Source: JAALLB01 sp017643495 (GTDB lineage: Bacteria > Pseudomonadota > Alphaproteobacteria > Rhizobiales > Rhizobiaceae). Taken from it: DNA of 64,000 nt. The stretch covers positions 3,410,001 to 3,474,000 of the forward strand of contig OZ244147.1 of the NCBI GenBank assembly GCA_965216105.1, given 5' to 3'. The translations under genes and the position numbers were made by a program. Below the pieces are notes generated by a model. That model saw nothing but the letters and a program-made list of their open reading frames with translations. It ran no database searches and was not told the origin of the DNA. Positions 35,282-45,917 of this stretch are shown in pieces. Each line of letters opens with the position of its first letter. Within the stretch, counting starts at the first letter, position 1.

Positions 35282-36925
35282 ATGATGGCAGAGAACAACA
35301 CCAAACCCTTGCTAGCAGTCCAGAATCTCTCCGTTGCCTTTACCCAGGGCAACAACAAGGAAGTGGCGGTACATGCCAGTTCTTTTGACATAAAACCCGG
35401 CGAAACCGTTGCCCTTGTCGGTGAATCGGGCTCAGGGAAATCCGTCACAGCGCTGTCCATCCTCAAACTGCTCCCCTATCCGGCGGCCAGCCACCCTTCC
35501 GGCAAGATTATTTTCAAGGGCAAGGACTTGTTGGCAGCAAGCAGTGACGAAATGCGGGCTGTGCGTGGCAATGACATCACGATGATATTTCAGGAGCCGA
35601 TGACATCGCTCAATCCGCTCCACACGATTGAAAAACAGATCAGTGAAATCCTTTCCCTCCACAAGGGCATGAGAGACAAGGCTGCGCGGCAACGGGTCAT
35701 TGAACTGCTGGAACAGGTAGGCATTCATGATCCTGAGAAACGGCTGGGCGCCTATCCGCACCAATTGTCCGGCGGTCAGCGCCAGCGGGTCATGATTGCG
35801 ATGGCGCTGGCAAACGAACCGGAATTGCTGATTGCCGATGAACCGACCACTGCACTTGATGTGACGGTACAGGCACAAATTCTCGAGTTGCTGAAAACCA
35901 TGCAAACCGAGAACAAGCTCTCCATGCTGTTCATCACCCATGACCTGGGAATCGTCCGCCGGTTGGCGGACCGGTGTTGCGTGATGCAAGACGGCAATAT
36001 TGTCGAGGCGGGGAAAACCGGGGAAATCTTTGAAAATCCGCAACACCCGTATACCCGGCACCTGCTTTCGGCCGAGCCAAAAGGAGAGCCACCAAGACAG
36101 AATGACCGTGCTGCAACCATACTGGAAGCAAAGGATATCCGGGTATGGTTTCCGATCCGCAAAGGCCTGCTTCGCCGCACAGTTGATCACGTCAAGGCTG
36201 TTGACGGCATAGACTTGACCTTGCGGGAGGGGCAAACGCTCGGTGTCGTGGGTGAATCCGGGTCAGGAAAAACCACACTCGGAATGGCCCTGACACGGCT
36301 GATTTCTTCCGAAGGGCGCATTGTATTTCTTGGCGATGACATCAATCAGTATTCCTTCAAGCAGATGCGCAAGATGCGTGACCGGATGCAGGTGGTGTTT
36401 CAGGATCCTTTCGGCTCCCTGAGCCCGCGCATGTCTGTCGGGGAAATTGTCGGGGAAGGGTTGGGCATCCACATGCCGGAGCTTTCCAAGCGCCAACGGG
36501 AAGAGAAGGTTATTGCCGCGCTGGCAGAAACCGGCCTCGATCCGGAAACCCGGCACCGTTACCCGCATGAATTTTCCGGCGGCCAGCGACAACGGATTGC
36601 CATTGCGCGCGCAATCGTTCTCGAGCCGAGATTCATCATGCTGGATGAGCCGACTTCTGCCCTGGACATGAGCGTTCAGGCACAGGTTGTCGATCTGCTG
36701 CGCGACATTCAGAAAAGAAAAGGGCTCGCATACATGTTCATCAGCCACGATCTGAAGGTCGTAAAAGCCCTCGCCAACGAAGTCATCGTGATGCGGCATG
36801 GCAAAGTGGTTGAACAGGGACCGTCGGCGAAAATTTTCAATGATCCGCAAACCGACTACACAAAAGCCCTCATGGCAGCGGCCTTTGACATGAAAGCAAT
36901 CGGAAAAGGTATTGTAGAAGAGTAA
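35282..36925 (+). CDS. yejF: Peptide ABC transporter, fused double ATP-binding protein
   Basis: 547 residues from ATG 35282, just after the yejE stop (an ATG follows directly at 35285; a longer frame starting in yejE is ignored). Two complete ABC domains in one chain: Walker A GESGSGKSVTA with LSGGQRQRV and LIADEPTTALD in the first; GESGSGKTTLG with FSGGQRQRI and MLDEPTSALDMS in the second. Each carries an oligopeptide-transporter C-terminal extension. It powers the YejBE channel. Overlaps the next gene by one base (TAATG). Confidence 0.95.
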   Translation: MMAENNTKPLLAVQNLSVAFTQGNNKEVAVHASSFDIKPGETVALVGESGSGKSVTALSILKLLPYPAASHPSGKIIFKGKDLLAASSDEMRAVRGNDITMIFQEPMTSLNPLHTIEKQISEILSLHKGMRDKAARQRVIELLEQVGIHDPEKRLGAYPHQLSGGQRQRVMIAMALANEPELLIADEPTTALDVTVQAQILELLKTMQTENKLSMLFITHDLGIVRRLADRCCVMQDGNIVEAGKTGEIFENPQHPYTRHLLSAEPKGEPPRQNDRAATILEAKDIRVWFPIRKGLLRRTVDHVKAVDGIDLTLREGQTLGVVGESGSGKTTLGMALTRLISSEGRIVFLGDDINQYSFKQMRKMRDRMQVVFQDPFGSLSPRMSVGEIVGEGLGIHMPELSKRQREEKVIAALAETGLDPETRHRYPHEFSGGQRQRIAIARAIVLEPRFIMLDEPTSALDMSVQAQVVDLLRDIQKRKGLAYMFISHDLKVVKALANEVIVMRHGKVVEQGPSAKIFNDPQTDYTKALMAAAFDMKAIGKGIVEE

Positions 36926-37878
36926 TGAGCGAGAAATCCCCGATCCTTGTATCTGTTCAGTTTGACGGCAACCGAACTGGTGAGAATCTTTCAAATTCCC
37001 TGAACCGTTCGGTAATCGACTGGACGAAAGCCGACAAACCAACATCCCTTGCAGGAGTAAAATACGCCCTTGTCTGGAAAATAGACCCGGACCTTTTTGA
37101 TCGCATGCCTGACCTTGAAGTGATTTTCTCCGCCGGAGCCGGTGTTGACAAGATCATGGAAGCAACGCATTTGCCCGATGTGCCGATTGTGCGTTTTGTA
37201 GACGATACGCTCACGAACCGGATGAGTGAGTGGGTATGTTTGCAATGCCTGATGCACCTCAGACAGCAACGCACTTATGATCAGCTTCAGGACAATCGAG
37301 AGTGGAAAGAGCTGCCCCAGCCCCAGGCCAGCGAGATCAATGTCGGGATCATGGGCCTTGGTGTTCTGGGACAGGACGCAGCCCGCAAACTCAAAATGCT
37401 TGGTTTTGGCGTTAGGGGCTGGAGTCGCACCAAAAAAAGTATCGAAGGACTAACCTGCTTCGACCAGAACGAAACGGACGCTTTTCTGGAAGAAACGGAC
37501 TTCCTGGTAGGCCTTCTGCCTTTGACACCGGATACGGAAAGCTTTTTCGACCGGTCTGTATTTCAGAAATTGCGAAAGCATGCTGACCTGAAATCACCCG
37601 TCTTCATCAATGCCGGACGGGGCCGAAGCCAAAACGAAAAAGATGTGCTGGCTTGCCTGCAGGATGGCACCCTTGGAGGTGCATCGCTCGATGTGTTCCA
37701 AACTGAACCGCTACCCAAAGACAGTGAACTTTGGAATGCAGCCGGGCTGATCATCACCCCACATGCAGCGGCAACATCGGATATTTCAGCCCTTGGGCGG
37801 CATGTGGAAAAACAAATCGCCCGCCATGAGGCAGGCGAAATGCTTGAAAATGTCGTTGATCGAAAGCTGGGTTACTGA
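36925..37878 (+). CDS. D-2-hydroxyacid dehydrogenase (GhrA-like glyoxylate/hydroxypyruvate reductase)
   Basis: 317 residues. Rossmann motif GIMGLGVLGQDAARKLKMLG, catalytic arginine in FINAGRGRSQNEKDV, and the catalytic histidine in LIITPHAAATSD. The GhrA subgroup reduces glyoxylate and hydroxypyruvate with NAD(P)H, but many 2-ketoacids are accepted. It is the last gene of the yej operon, its ATG sharing a base with the yejF stop, so its dosage follows peptide uptake; whether it is functionally tied to peptide use is not evident from the sequence. Confidence 0.88.
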   Translation: MSEKSPILVSVQFDGNRTGENLSNSLNRSVIDWTKADKPTSLAGVKYALVWKIDPDLFDRMPDLEVIFSAGAGVDKIMEATHLPDVPIVRFVDDTLTNRMSEWVCLQCLMHLRQQRTYDQLQDNREWKELPQPQASEINVGIMGLGVLGQDAARKLKMLGFGVRGWSRTKKSIEGLTCFDQNETDAFLEETDFLVGLLPLTPDTESFFDRSVFQKLRKHADLKSPVFINAGRGRSQNEKDVLACLQDGTLGGASLDVFQTEPLPKDSELWNAAGLIITPHAAATSDISALGRHVEKQIARHEAGEMLENVVDRKLGY

Positions 37879-38424
37879 TCAGCTGAACCAGCCCTTGACC
37901 TTTCCCCAAAGGGATTTTTCGGGAGCAGCATCAGCAGAACCCTCGACAGGGTTCGAGCCCTTGAGCTCCGGAAGGGGCTCACTGTCAAAATGCTCTTCAT
38001 CTGAGCGCAATTCTGCTTTCTGGATTGTATCGGCTGTGAAGGTATCGGCAAAAGATCCAAGTTTCGACAAGGTGTTGGGGCCAGCCATCCCGTCAACCTG
38101 AAGGCCGTTTTCCTTCTGGAATTCCATGACTGCCTTCTTGGTGCCCTGGCCAAAGATACCGTCGGCATCAATGCCGAGATCCTTCTGGAGTGATTTCACA
38201 GCAGCACCGCGAGAACCAACCCGGAGAAGGACGAGTTCATTGAGGCCCATGGCGGTGAATGTATCCGGGCCGGCAATTCCGTCAACAGCAAGACCGTTCT
38301 CTTGCTGGAATTGCCTGACTGCCTTTTCAGTACCAGGACCAAAATCCCCATCCGCATCAATACCCAGACGCTCCTGAAGGCGTTTGACCGGGGCACCTTT
38401 AAGGCCGCGTTTTAAAATTGACAT
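37879..38424 (-). CDS. Protein with two peptidoglycan-binding (PG_binding_1) repeats
   Basis: 181 residues from ATG 38424 (GGGAG upstream). Two repeats of about 60 residues, each of the form LxxxLGIDADGxFGxGTxKAVxxFQxENGLxVDGxAGPxT, are aligned at about 9-62 and 75-128. A polar acidic stretch follows and the protein ends in a short amphipathic segment (SLWGKVKGWFS). There is no signal peptide, so export is not obvious; it may be cytoplasmic, or leave by a non-Sec route. Convergent with the yej operon and co-oriented with the NlpC/P60 peptidase gene upstream. Confidence 0.88.
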   Translation of the reverse strand: MSILKRGLKGAPVKRLQERLGIDADGDFGPGTEKAVRQFQQENGLAVDGIAGPDTFTAMGLNELVLLRVGSRGAAVKSLQKDLGIDADGIFGQGTKKAVMEFQKENGLQVDGMAGPNTLSKLGSFADTFTADTIQKAELRSDEEHFDSEPLPELKGSNPVEGSADAAPEKSLWGKVKGWFS

Positions 38425-38552
38425 GTGAAATACTCCCGTTTCCGCTGGTAAAATGTCCATCTGTTTCCGGCACCAGCAGTCCGGGACAGATACAGGTTCA
38501 TTGCCATAATCGCGATAGTCGACATTTTGATGTCAGTCGATATTCCGGCAAA

Positions 38553-39434
38553 TCAGGGCCTTCGGCAACCTATTGGTCGTTCATAGAGATATTCAATACG
38601 CGAAAATGCTTCATCCAACGGCTCGATCGCAACATTCATGGTGTGACCGTTCGCATGGATAAGCGAGTTTTCATCACGCACAATGGCAACATGGCCACGC
38701 CAAAAGACAAGGTCTCCGCGCCGCAGGTTTTCATAGGTTTTTCCAGGATCAATTTCATCGCCAAGGGTTGCAGCCTGCATGTCAGAATCGCGCAAGACCA
38801 GCTTTCCGCACATCAACATGGCCAATTTCACAAAGCCCGAGCAGTCAATTCCGAAAGCCGTTGTACCCGCCCACAGATAGGGCGTGTGAATCAATTGTTC
38901 CGCGACAGCGACATAGTCGTCAGCGTGATGACCCACCAACCGTACATGCCTTTCAACAACCGCTTCACCGGTTTCGAGCAGTGCGTAACGGGTACCCCGC
39001 TTCTCGACTTGGTCAACGACCCGAACCGCCGATCCCATTGAGCGCATTCCCTTGTGTGGCAGCTTGAGATCGGGCTCCGGATAAAAGAATGTGCGCGGAA
39101 CACAGACAAGGTGGGTGGGCTCGCAAATTTTATGCGAGATCGTGCCCTCCTCAAGCCAGCCCACATACCTGTCCCTGTCAGCCTTTACCAATGAATACCC
39201 GTTGGCTGTATCAAACACCCGCACTGTTTCACCAAACATCAACTGGGTATCAATGGGAGCAGAAGAATCGGGCTTGGCGCGAAGTTCCGTAAATGCAACC
39301 CGCACCTGCGCCGGTTTGCCGTCGAGGAATTGCTCCGCTTCGACCTTTCCCCGCAAACCGCTTTCGGCAAGCGCCGGCGAAAAGACGTTCAATCGGCGAT
39401 CAAGGCTTTCAAGGACGGGAAGGTCCGACATCAT
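38553..39434 (-). CDS. NlpC/P60-family peptidase with SH3b domains (YkfC-like)
   Basis: 293 residues without signal peptide. An SH3b-type domain (about 42-98, VRVAFTELRAKPDSSAPIDT) and a second SH3-like segment (about 105-165) precede the NlpC/P60 domain (about 170-290). The catalytic triad should be C198 (GIDCSGF), H248 (RGHVAIV) and H260 (LIHANG). This matches YkfC-type gamma-D-glutamyl-L-diamino acid endopeptidases that degrade imported murein peptides in the cytoplasm. GGGAGAG precedes its ATGATG, which overlaps the MarR-type gene stop. Upstream on the same strand lies an M17 aminopeptidase, a matching activity. Confidence 0.9.
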   Translation of the reverse strand: MMSDLPVLESLDRRLNVFSPALAESGLRGKVEAEQFLDGKPAQVRVAFTELRAKPDSSAPIDTQLMFGETVRVFDTANGYSLVKADRDRYVGWLEEGTISHKICEPTHLVCVPRTFFYPEPDLKLPHKGMRSMGSAVRVVDQVEKRGTRYALLETGEAVVERHVRLVGHHADDYVAVAEQLIHTPYLWAGTTAFGIDCSGFVKLAMLMCGKLVLRDSDMQAATLGDEIDPGKTYENLRRGDLVFWRGHVAIVRDENSLIHANGHTMNVAIEPLDEAFSRIEYLYERPIGCRRP

Positions 39435-39790
39435 ATCTCTCCCGCAAGTGAGCTTACCAGATCACCAAGCTTTTCCAGATACAAGGCACCTTCCAGTGTA
39501 CGGCCAATGATTACATTGCGCCTGTCATCCGGGTCACGCCGACGGTGCAGGAGTTTCATCTGCCCCATCGTATCGAGCGCACGGGTAATGACAGGTTTGG
39601 TAACATCGAGCCGGGCAGCAAGTCCGCGTACGGTATGGGGCGGCGGCTCCAGATAGACAATCAGCAAGATCGCAACTTGCCTTTGTGTCAGGTCCCTCTC
39701 TTTACCCAGAACCTGCGCAAGGGAAACCCTGTGCCACAGTTTCAATGCCGATCCGGGGCTGATCTCAATTGCGCTCATTGAAGGCATCAT
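39431..39790 (-). CDS. MarR-family winged-helix transcriptional regulator
   Basis: About 119 residues if the ATG at 39790 is used; ATGs at 39787 and 39778 and a TTG at 39829 overlapping the aminopeptidase stop are other options, and no ribosome-binding site decides. The winged helix is TVRGLAARLDVTKPVITRAL followed by the wing RRRDPDDRRNVIIGRT. Sits between the aminopeptidase and the NlpC/P60 gene in a likely operon, overlapping the latter by four bases. It probably regulates its own operon; ligand unknown. Confidence 0.87.
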   Translation of the reverse strand: MMPSMSAIEISPGSALKLWHRVSLAQVLGKERDLTQRQVAILLIVYLEPPPHTVRGLAARLDVTKPVITRALDTMGQMKLLHRRRDPDDRRNVIIGRTLEGALYLEKLGDLVSSLAGEI

Positions 39791-39825
39791 ATAAACGTTA
39801 CGACCCCGTAACAAGCTGATTGTGG

Positions 39826-41193
39826 TCAACCGTATCGCTTTGTCAGCACCTCAAGGAGCGCGCGTATGCCCTGTGCTTCGCCGCCGATTGATGACCAGGG
39901 TTTTGATGAAGGATTCCATCCATAAATATCAAAGTGTGCCCAACTGCCTGCCTTCTCCACAAAGCGGGAAAGAAACAGCGCAGCGGTTATTGATCCGGCA
40001 AATCCGCCGGTGGAAATATGGTTCACATCAGCAACACGGGAGGAAAGCATTTTCTGGTATGGTTTCCACAACGGCATGCGCCACAGCGGATCATGGCGGG
40101 ACTGGCCAGCACCTGCCAACGCATCGGCAAGTTCATCATCATGCGTATAGAATGGTGGCAAATCCGGTCCTAGTGCGACACGGGCGGCTCCGGTAAGTGT
40201 TGCCATGTCGACCATCAAGTCCGGGCTTTCTTCATCGCCATAGGCAAGGGCATCTCCAAGAATGAGCCGGCCTTCCGCGTCGGTATTGCCTATCTCGACA
40301 GTCATTCCCTTTCTGCTGGAAAGGATATCACCCGGGCGAAACGCATTGCCCGAAATCGCATTTTCGACTGCCGGAACGAGCAGTCTCAGGCGGACTGGCA
40401 ATTTTGCCATCATCACCATCTGCGCAAGGGCAATGGTATTTGCTGCCCCTCCCATGTCCTTTTTCATCAACGCCATGCTGGCGCCCGGCTTGATATTGAG
40501 ACCGCCGGTATCAAAGATCACTCCCTTGCCAACCAGCGTTACCCTGGGATGGTCTTTGCTGCCCCATGTGAGATCAATAAGGCGTGGAGCATTGTCACTT
40601 GCCCGCCCAACGGCATGGATCATGGGAAAGTTGTTCTCAAGCAGCTTGTCGCCCTTGATTACCGTCACCCTTGCCTTGTGCTCGCGGCCAAGCTTCCTGA
40701 CGGCATCTTCAAGCTCCTGTGGCCCCATGTCATTGGCAGGTGTATTGATCAGGTCACGCGCGAGATAGCAGGCCCCTGCCTCGGTCTCCAGATTGTTCTG
40801 GTCAACGCCTTTTGGCAAAACCAGTCTGGCTGCGCACTGATCCTTGTCATTGTAACGCGTGAACCGATAGGCACCCAACAGCCATCCCAGGCAGGCATGG
40901 TGGGCATCATCGGGCTGGTTTGCAAAATGGTAAGTTCCCTTTTCAAGCTCATTTGCAAGCTTGCCCACATGAAAGGGGCTGTGATCCTTGCCAATACCAA
41001 ACAGGATTTCGGCTATATTGCCATCACTGTCGGGAACACGAAGAAGCCTGCTTGCCTGCCCGTCAAACCCGTTAGCCTTGGCCCAGGCCTTTGCCGTATC
41101 GCCAATCTCTTTTTGACTGGCGATTTCACCAGGCGCGAGAAGCCATACAGGAAGTGATTTTGAGCGGGAGCCGGCGAGGGCAAACTTGGTCAT
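39826..41193 (-). CDS. Leucyl aminopeptidase family protein (M17)
   Basis: 455 residues from ATG 41193 with CGGAG upstream. M17 C-terminal domain with the two-metal site: VTLVGKGVIFDTGGLNIKPG (binding D and K), DMGGAANTIALAQ and the signature EIGNTDAEGRLILGDAL. The N-terminal domain is shorter than in PepA, resembling the PepB-like branch. It removes N-terminal residues from peptides in the cytoplasm with Mn or Zn. First gene of the aminopeptidase-MarR-NlpC/P60 group, which fits breakdown of murein tri- and dipeptides. Confidence 0.93.
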   Translation of the reverse strand: MTKFALAGSRSKSLPVWLLAPGEIASQKEIGDTAKAWAKANGFDGQASRLLRVPDSDGNIAEILFGIGKDHSPFHVGKLANELEKGTYHFANQPDDAHHACLGWLLGAYRFTRYNDKDQCAARLVLPKGVDQNNLETEAGACYLARDLINTPANDMGPQELEDAVRKLGREHKARVTVIKGDKLLENNFPMIHAVGRASDNAPRLIDLTWGSKDHPRVTLVGKGVIFDTGGLNIKPGASMALMKKDMGGAANTIALAQMVMMAKLPVRLRLLVPAVENAISGNAFRPGDILSSRKGMTVEIGNTDAEGRLILGDALAYGDEESPDLMVDMATLTGAARVALGPDLPPFYTHDDELADALAGAGQSRHDPLWRMPLWKPYQKMLSSRVADVNHISTGGFAGSITAALFLSRFVEKAGSWAHFDIYGWNPSSKPWSSIGGEAQGIRALLEVLTKRYG

Positions 41194-41321
41194 GCATAAA
41201 CTCCGGGAGTGCGGGGATGGCCAAATTAACCATCCATTAGGGTTAACAGAATACTTATAGAAGAATCGCGGTGTCCAAGAACACCCCAAATACGTTTTCT
41301 TCTGTACCGGTAAACTGGATC

Positions 41322-42140
41322 ATGGCCCGAAATAAATTCCTGCGCTCCTCCAGCATGGCTACCCTGGCTCTGGCAGCCTCCCTTGCACTTGCGGGATGCG
41401 CGAAAGACCCGACAACAACCGGATCAATCACTTCCGGGGGGAAGTCGATCGAACAGATGTCGGTCCCTGAACTGGAACGTGCAGCAGCATCCTTGGGCAA
41501 CCGTTACGAACGCAGACGCAAAGACAAGGCGACCGGCCTTCAATATGCAAACATTCTGCGCGCAACCGGCCGAAACGAGCAGGCACTTGCGGTGATGCAG
41601 CAGATGGTTATCCATCACCCCGAGGACAATGACGTTCTGTCTGCCTACGGCAAGGCATTGGCCTCAACCGGCAATTTCCAGAAAGCGCTCAAGATCATTG
41701 ACCGCGCCCAACGGCCGGACAGGCCTGATTGGCGTTTACACTCGGCCAAGGGCGCAATTCTCGATCAACTTGAGCAGTCGAAACTTGCACGCATTGAATA
41801 TCGCAAGGCACTGGACATTGTTCCGAATGAACCTTCCGTCCTTTCAAACCTGGGAATGTCCTACGTTCTAAGTGGCGATCTGCGATCTGCAGAGACTTAT
41901 CTGCGCAAGGCAATCCGCCAACCCGGCGCCGACAGTCGCGTTCGGCAAAACCTTGCCCTTGTCGTTGGCCTTCAGGGCAACTTCGAGCAGGCAGAAACAA
42001 TTGCACGTGGAGAACTTCCTCCCCGTGAAGCAGAAGAAAACATTGCGTTTCTCCGGCAAATGTTGTCCCAGCAAAACGCCTGGAGCCTGTTAAAGAATGC
42101 CGATGGCAATGGTGATGTCGACGCGGGCAATACCAACTAA
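41322..42140 (+). CDS. tadD: Tad pilus assembly lipoprotein TadD (TPR protein)
   Basis: 272 residues from ATG 41322. Lipoprotein signal with lipobox LALAGC, the lipidated cysteine being C26. The mature part is a chain of TPR repeats (for example TGLQYANILRATGRNEQALA and PSVLSNLGMSYVLSGDLRSA), as in TadD/pilotin-like lipoproteins that help secretin assembly at the outer membrane. It faces the tad operon tail-to-tail, transcribed opposite to tadC. Confidence 0.9.
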   Translation: MARNKFLRSSSMATLALAASLALAGCAKDPTTTGSITSGGKSIEQMSVPELERAAASLGNRYERRRKDKATGLQYANILRATGRNEQALAVMQQMVIHHPEDNDVLSAYGKALASTGNFQKALKIIDRAQRPDRPDWRLHSAKGAILDQLEQSKLARIEYRKALDIVPNEPSVLSNLGMSYVLSGDLRSAETYLRKAIRQPGADSRVRQNLALVVGLQGNFEQAETIARGELPPREAEENIAFLRQMLSQQNAWSLLKNADGNGDVDAGNTN

Positions 42141-42364
42141 GATTGCCGTCCTGACAAACGGGTACAACCCGGTTGACTGACCTCTCCAGTTTAGCTGCCG
42201 GCTTCATCAAGCCAAACTTCATCCATAACCTGACTATTACAATTACCCGAAATAATTGTAGATGCTGGCTAAGCTTCTCTGTTCCAAGCCAATTTGCTTG
42301 TCAGGCTGATAGCTCTGTCTGATTTTGCCCAAGAACCTGTCTGATGGAACTGGCCGAGGCGATA

Positions 42365-43336
42365 TTATCCGTTGCTGATCTGGATAATCGCAGGTCCGAG
42401 GATAACGGCAAACAGCACAGGCAGGAAGAAGACAATCATTGGGACAGTCAGTTTAGGCGGCAATGCAGCAGCCTTCTTTTCCGCTTCTGCCATGCGCATG
42501 TCACGGCTTTCCTGTGAAAGTGCGCGCAGAGCGGTTGCCAGCGGTGTACCGTAGCGCTCGGCCTGAATAAGGGCCATTGTGACAGCTTTCACGATATCAA
42601 GCCCTGTTCTTTTCGCCAGGTTTTCATGTGCCTGTCGGCGCTCCTGCAGGTAGGAAAGTTCGGCCGTGGTGAGGGTGAGCTCCTCGGCCAGTTCGGGTGA
42701 TTGTATCCCGACTTCGACAGCAACCTTTTTCATCGATGCTTCGAGTGACATCCCGGATTCCACACAGATCAACAGCAGGTCAAGACAATCCGGCCAGGCC
42801 CGGCGAATGGACAGCTGCCGTTTTGAAATCTTGTTCTTGATGATGATCGAAGGCAGATAGAAGCCGACCATGGCCACAACCATCGACAGCAAAATATTTG
42901 ACATGACGCCACGATCATTCGAAGTCAGAACGAATGTGTAGAGCAAGGCTCCAAGCAACAGGCAGATGGGGACAACCATCTTGAAAACCAGAAATACGTT
43001 GACGTGAGCTTTTTTCCGGTAACCTGCCATGACCAGGCTCTGGAACGTATTTTCGTCCGCAAGCATTTTCCGCAGGTTCAGCTTTTCCGCAAAATCCTGG
43101 TAAAATCCGCCGCCGGACTGTTTCAACGTGCCCCGTTTGCCCTGTTCGGCCAAGCGTGCGCGCTCGCGAGCCCGGATCTTGTCGCGTTCGATTGCAACAG
43201 ACTTCATGCGAGTGTTCAATTCGTCCTTCTGCAGAAACGGCATCGCAATGGTGACCATTGTTGCGAACATGGCAACTGCAGCAAGAACACTGACCAGTGT
43301 CTGGGGCTCGGTAAGCGAATATATCAGGTCAATCAT
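42365..43336 (-). CDS. tadC: Tad pilus inner-membrane platform protein TadC
   Basis: 323 residues with a T2SF (GspF-type) domain (about 165-295) between N-terminal and C-terminal transmembrane helices. Typical stretch: LLICVESGMSLEASMKKVAV and TMALIQAERYGTPLATALRA. It forms the inner-membrane platform with TadB and is driven by the TadA ATPase. Last gene of the minus-strand run; 47 bases after tadB. Confidence 0.93.
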   Translation of the reverse strand: MIDLIYSLTEPQTLVSVLAAVAMFATMVTIAMPFLQKDELNTRMKSVAIERDKIRARERARLAEQGKRGTLKQSGGGFYQDFAEKLNLRKMLADENTFQSLVMAGYRKKAHVNVFLVFKMVVPICLLLGALLYTFVLTSNDRGVMSNILLSMVVAMVGFYLPSIIIKNKISKRQLSIRRAWPDCLDLLLICVESGMSLEASMKKVAVEVGIQSPELAEELTLTTAELSYLQERRQAHENLAKRTGLDIVKAVTMALIQAERYGTPLATALRALSQESRDMRMAEAEKKAAALPPKLTVPMIVFFLPVLFAVILGPAIIQISNG

Positions 43337-43383
43337 TTCATTATGCCTTCAAGCAAGCATTCTGGTTCAAGCCGGTATGCTCA

Positions 43384-44391
43384 TCAGAAATCGAAGTTGA
43401 TCATCTGTCTCATCACCATGATCCCGCAACTCATCCATACAGCGGACCCCAACAGGATCAGGTTTCCGGTTGAATGCGTAAAGAGCAACATGATGTAGTC
43501 AGGTGTTGTGATGTAGATCAGAAACGTCACGATGAACGGCAGACAACCGATAATGGCAGCAGATGATTTCGCCTCTGATGACATGGCGGTGATTTTTGCC
43601 TTCATCTTTTTGCGGTCACGGAGAACCTTTGAAAGATTTGCAAGCGCCTCGGACAGGTTACCACCTGCACCCTGCTGAATGGCAATTACAATGCCAAAGA
43701 AATTGGCCTCCGTAAGCGGCACATTCTTGTAAAGCTTCTGGATAGCTTCGGTCATTGGAACACCCATTTGCTGGGTTTCGATTATTTTCTTGAATTCCGA
43801 GCGGACCGGCTCTTTTGCTTCGGTTGCAATAATCCCGATACAGTCATTGAGAGGCAAACCAGCCTTGATACCGCGCGTTATCACATCAACCGCATTAGGA
43901 AACTCTTCCAGAAATGCTTTCATGCGGCGTTTTTTCCTGAACCCGACAAACCATCTGGGCATGCCAATTCCACCGATGACAAGCATTGCGCCTGCTACAA
44001 AAATACTGCCGCTTAGTATGAGGGCCATGAACCCGGCAAAGACAGCGAAAAGTACGCTGAAGAGATAGAACTGCCGAACAGAAACCGACATACCCGCCTG
44101 GCGCAACTGTTCCTTGATACCCTTCTTGTTGGGGTCCTTGGCCTTTGTTTGCTCTTCGAGTTCCTTGAGCTGGTTTTGCACGTTCTGGCGACGCTTGGCC
44201 GTGTCGGCAAGACGGGCCTCTGCCTGAAGCCGTGACTGCCTGTCTCCGGAATTGTTCTTGATACCCTTTAACCGTTTTTCCTGCTTTCGCTCGGTTTCCA
44301 CACGGTTGAAAAGGAGAGCATATGCAACGCTCAGCGCCGAGACACCGATCAGGGCTGCAATGACAAGGACGTTCATATCAATACCGAACAT
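43384..44391 (-). CDS. tadB: Tad pilus inner-membrane platform protein TadB
   Basis: 335 residues: one N-terminal helix, a charged cytoplasmic segment (about 30-95), two helices, the T2SF domain (GIKAGLPLNDCIGIIATEAK; IAIQQGAGGNLSEALANLSK) and a C-terminal helix pair. It starts six bases after the tadA stop. Partner of TadC in the platform complex. Confidence 0.94.
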   Translation of the reverse strand: MFGIDMNVLVIAALIGVSALSVAYALLFNRVETERKQEKRLKGIKNNSGDRQSRLQAEARLADTAKRRQNVQNQLKELEEQTKAKDPNKKGIKEQLRQAGMSVSVRQFYLFSVLFAVFAGFMALILSGSIFVAGAMLVIGGIGMPRWFVGFRKKRRMKAFLEEFPNAVDVITRGIKAGLPLNDCIGIIATEAKEPVRSEFKKIIETQQMGVPMTEAIQKLYKNVPLTEANFFGIVIAIQQGAGGNLSEALANLSKVLRDRKKMKAKITAMSSEAKSSAAIIGCLPFIVTFLIYITTPDYIMLLFTHSTGNLILLGSAVWMSCGIMVMRQMINFDF

Positions 44392-44396
44392 TGCGA

Positions 44397-45881
<1,485 letters not shown>

Positions 45882-45917
45882 TACAAAATCCTGTACTTCT
45901 GCTTACGACGCGTTGCG

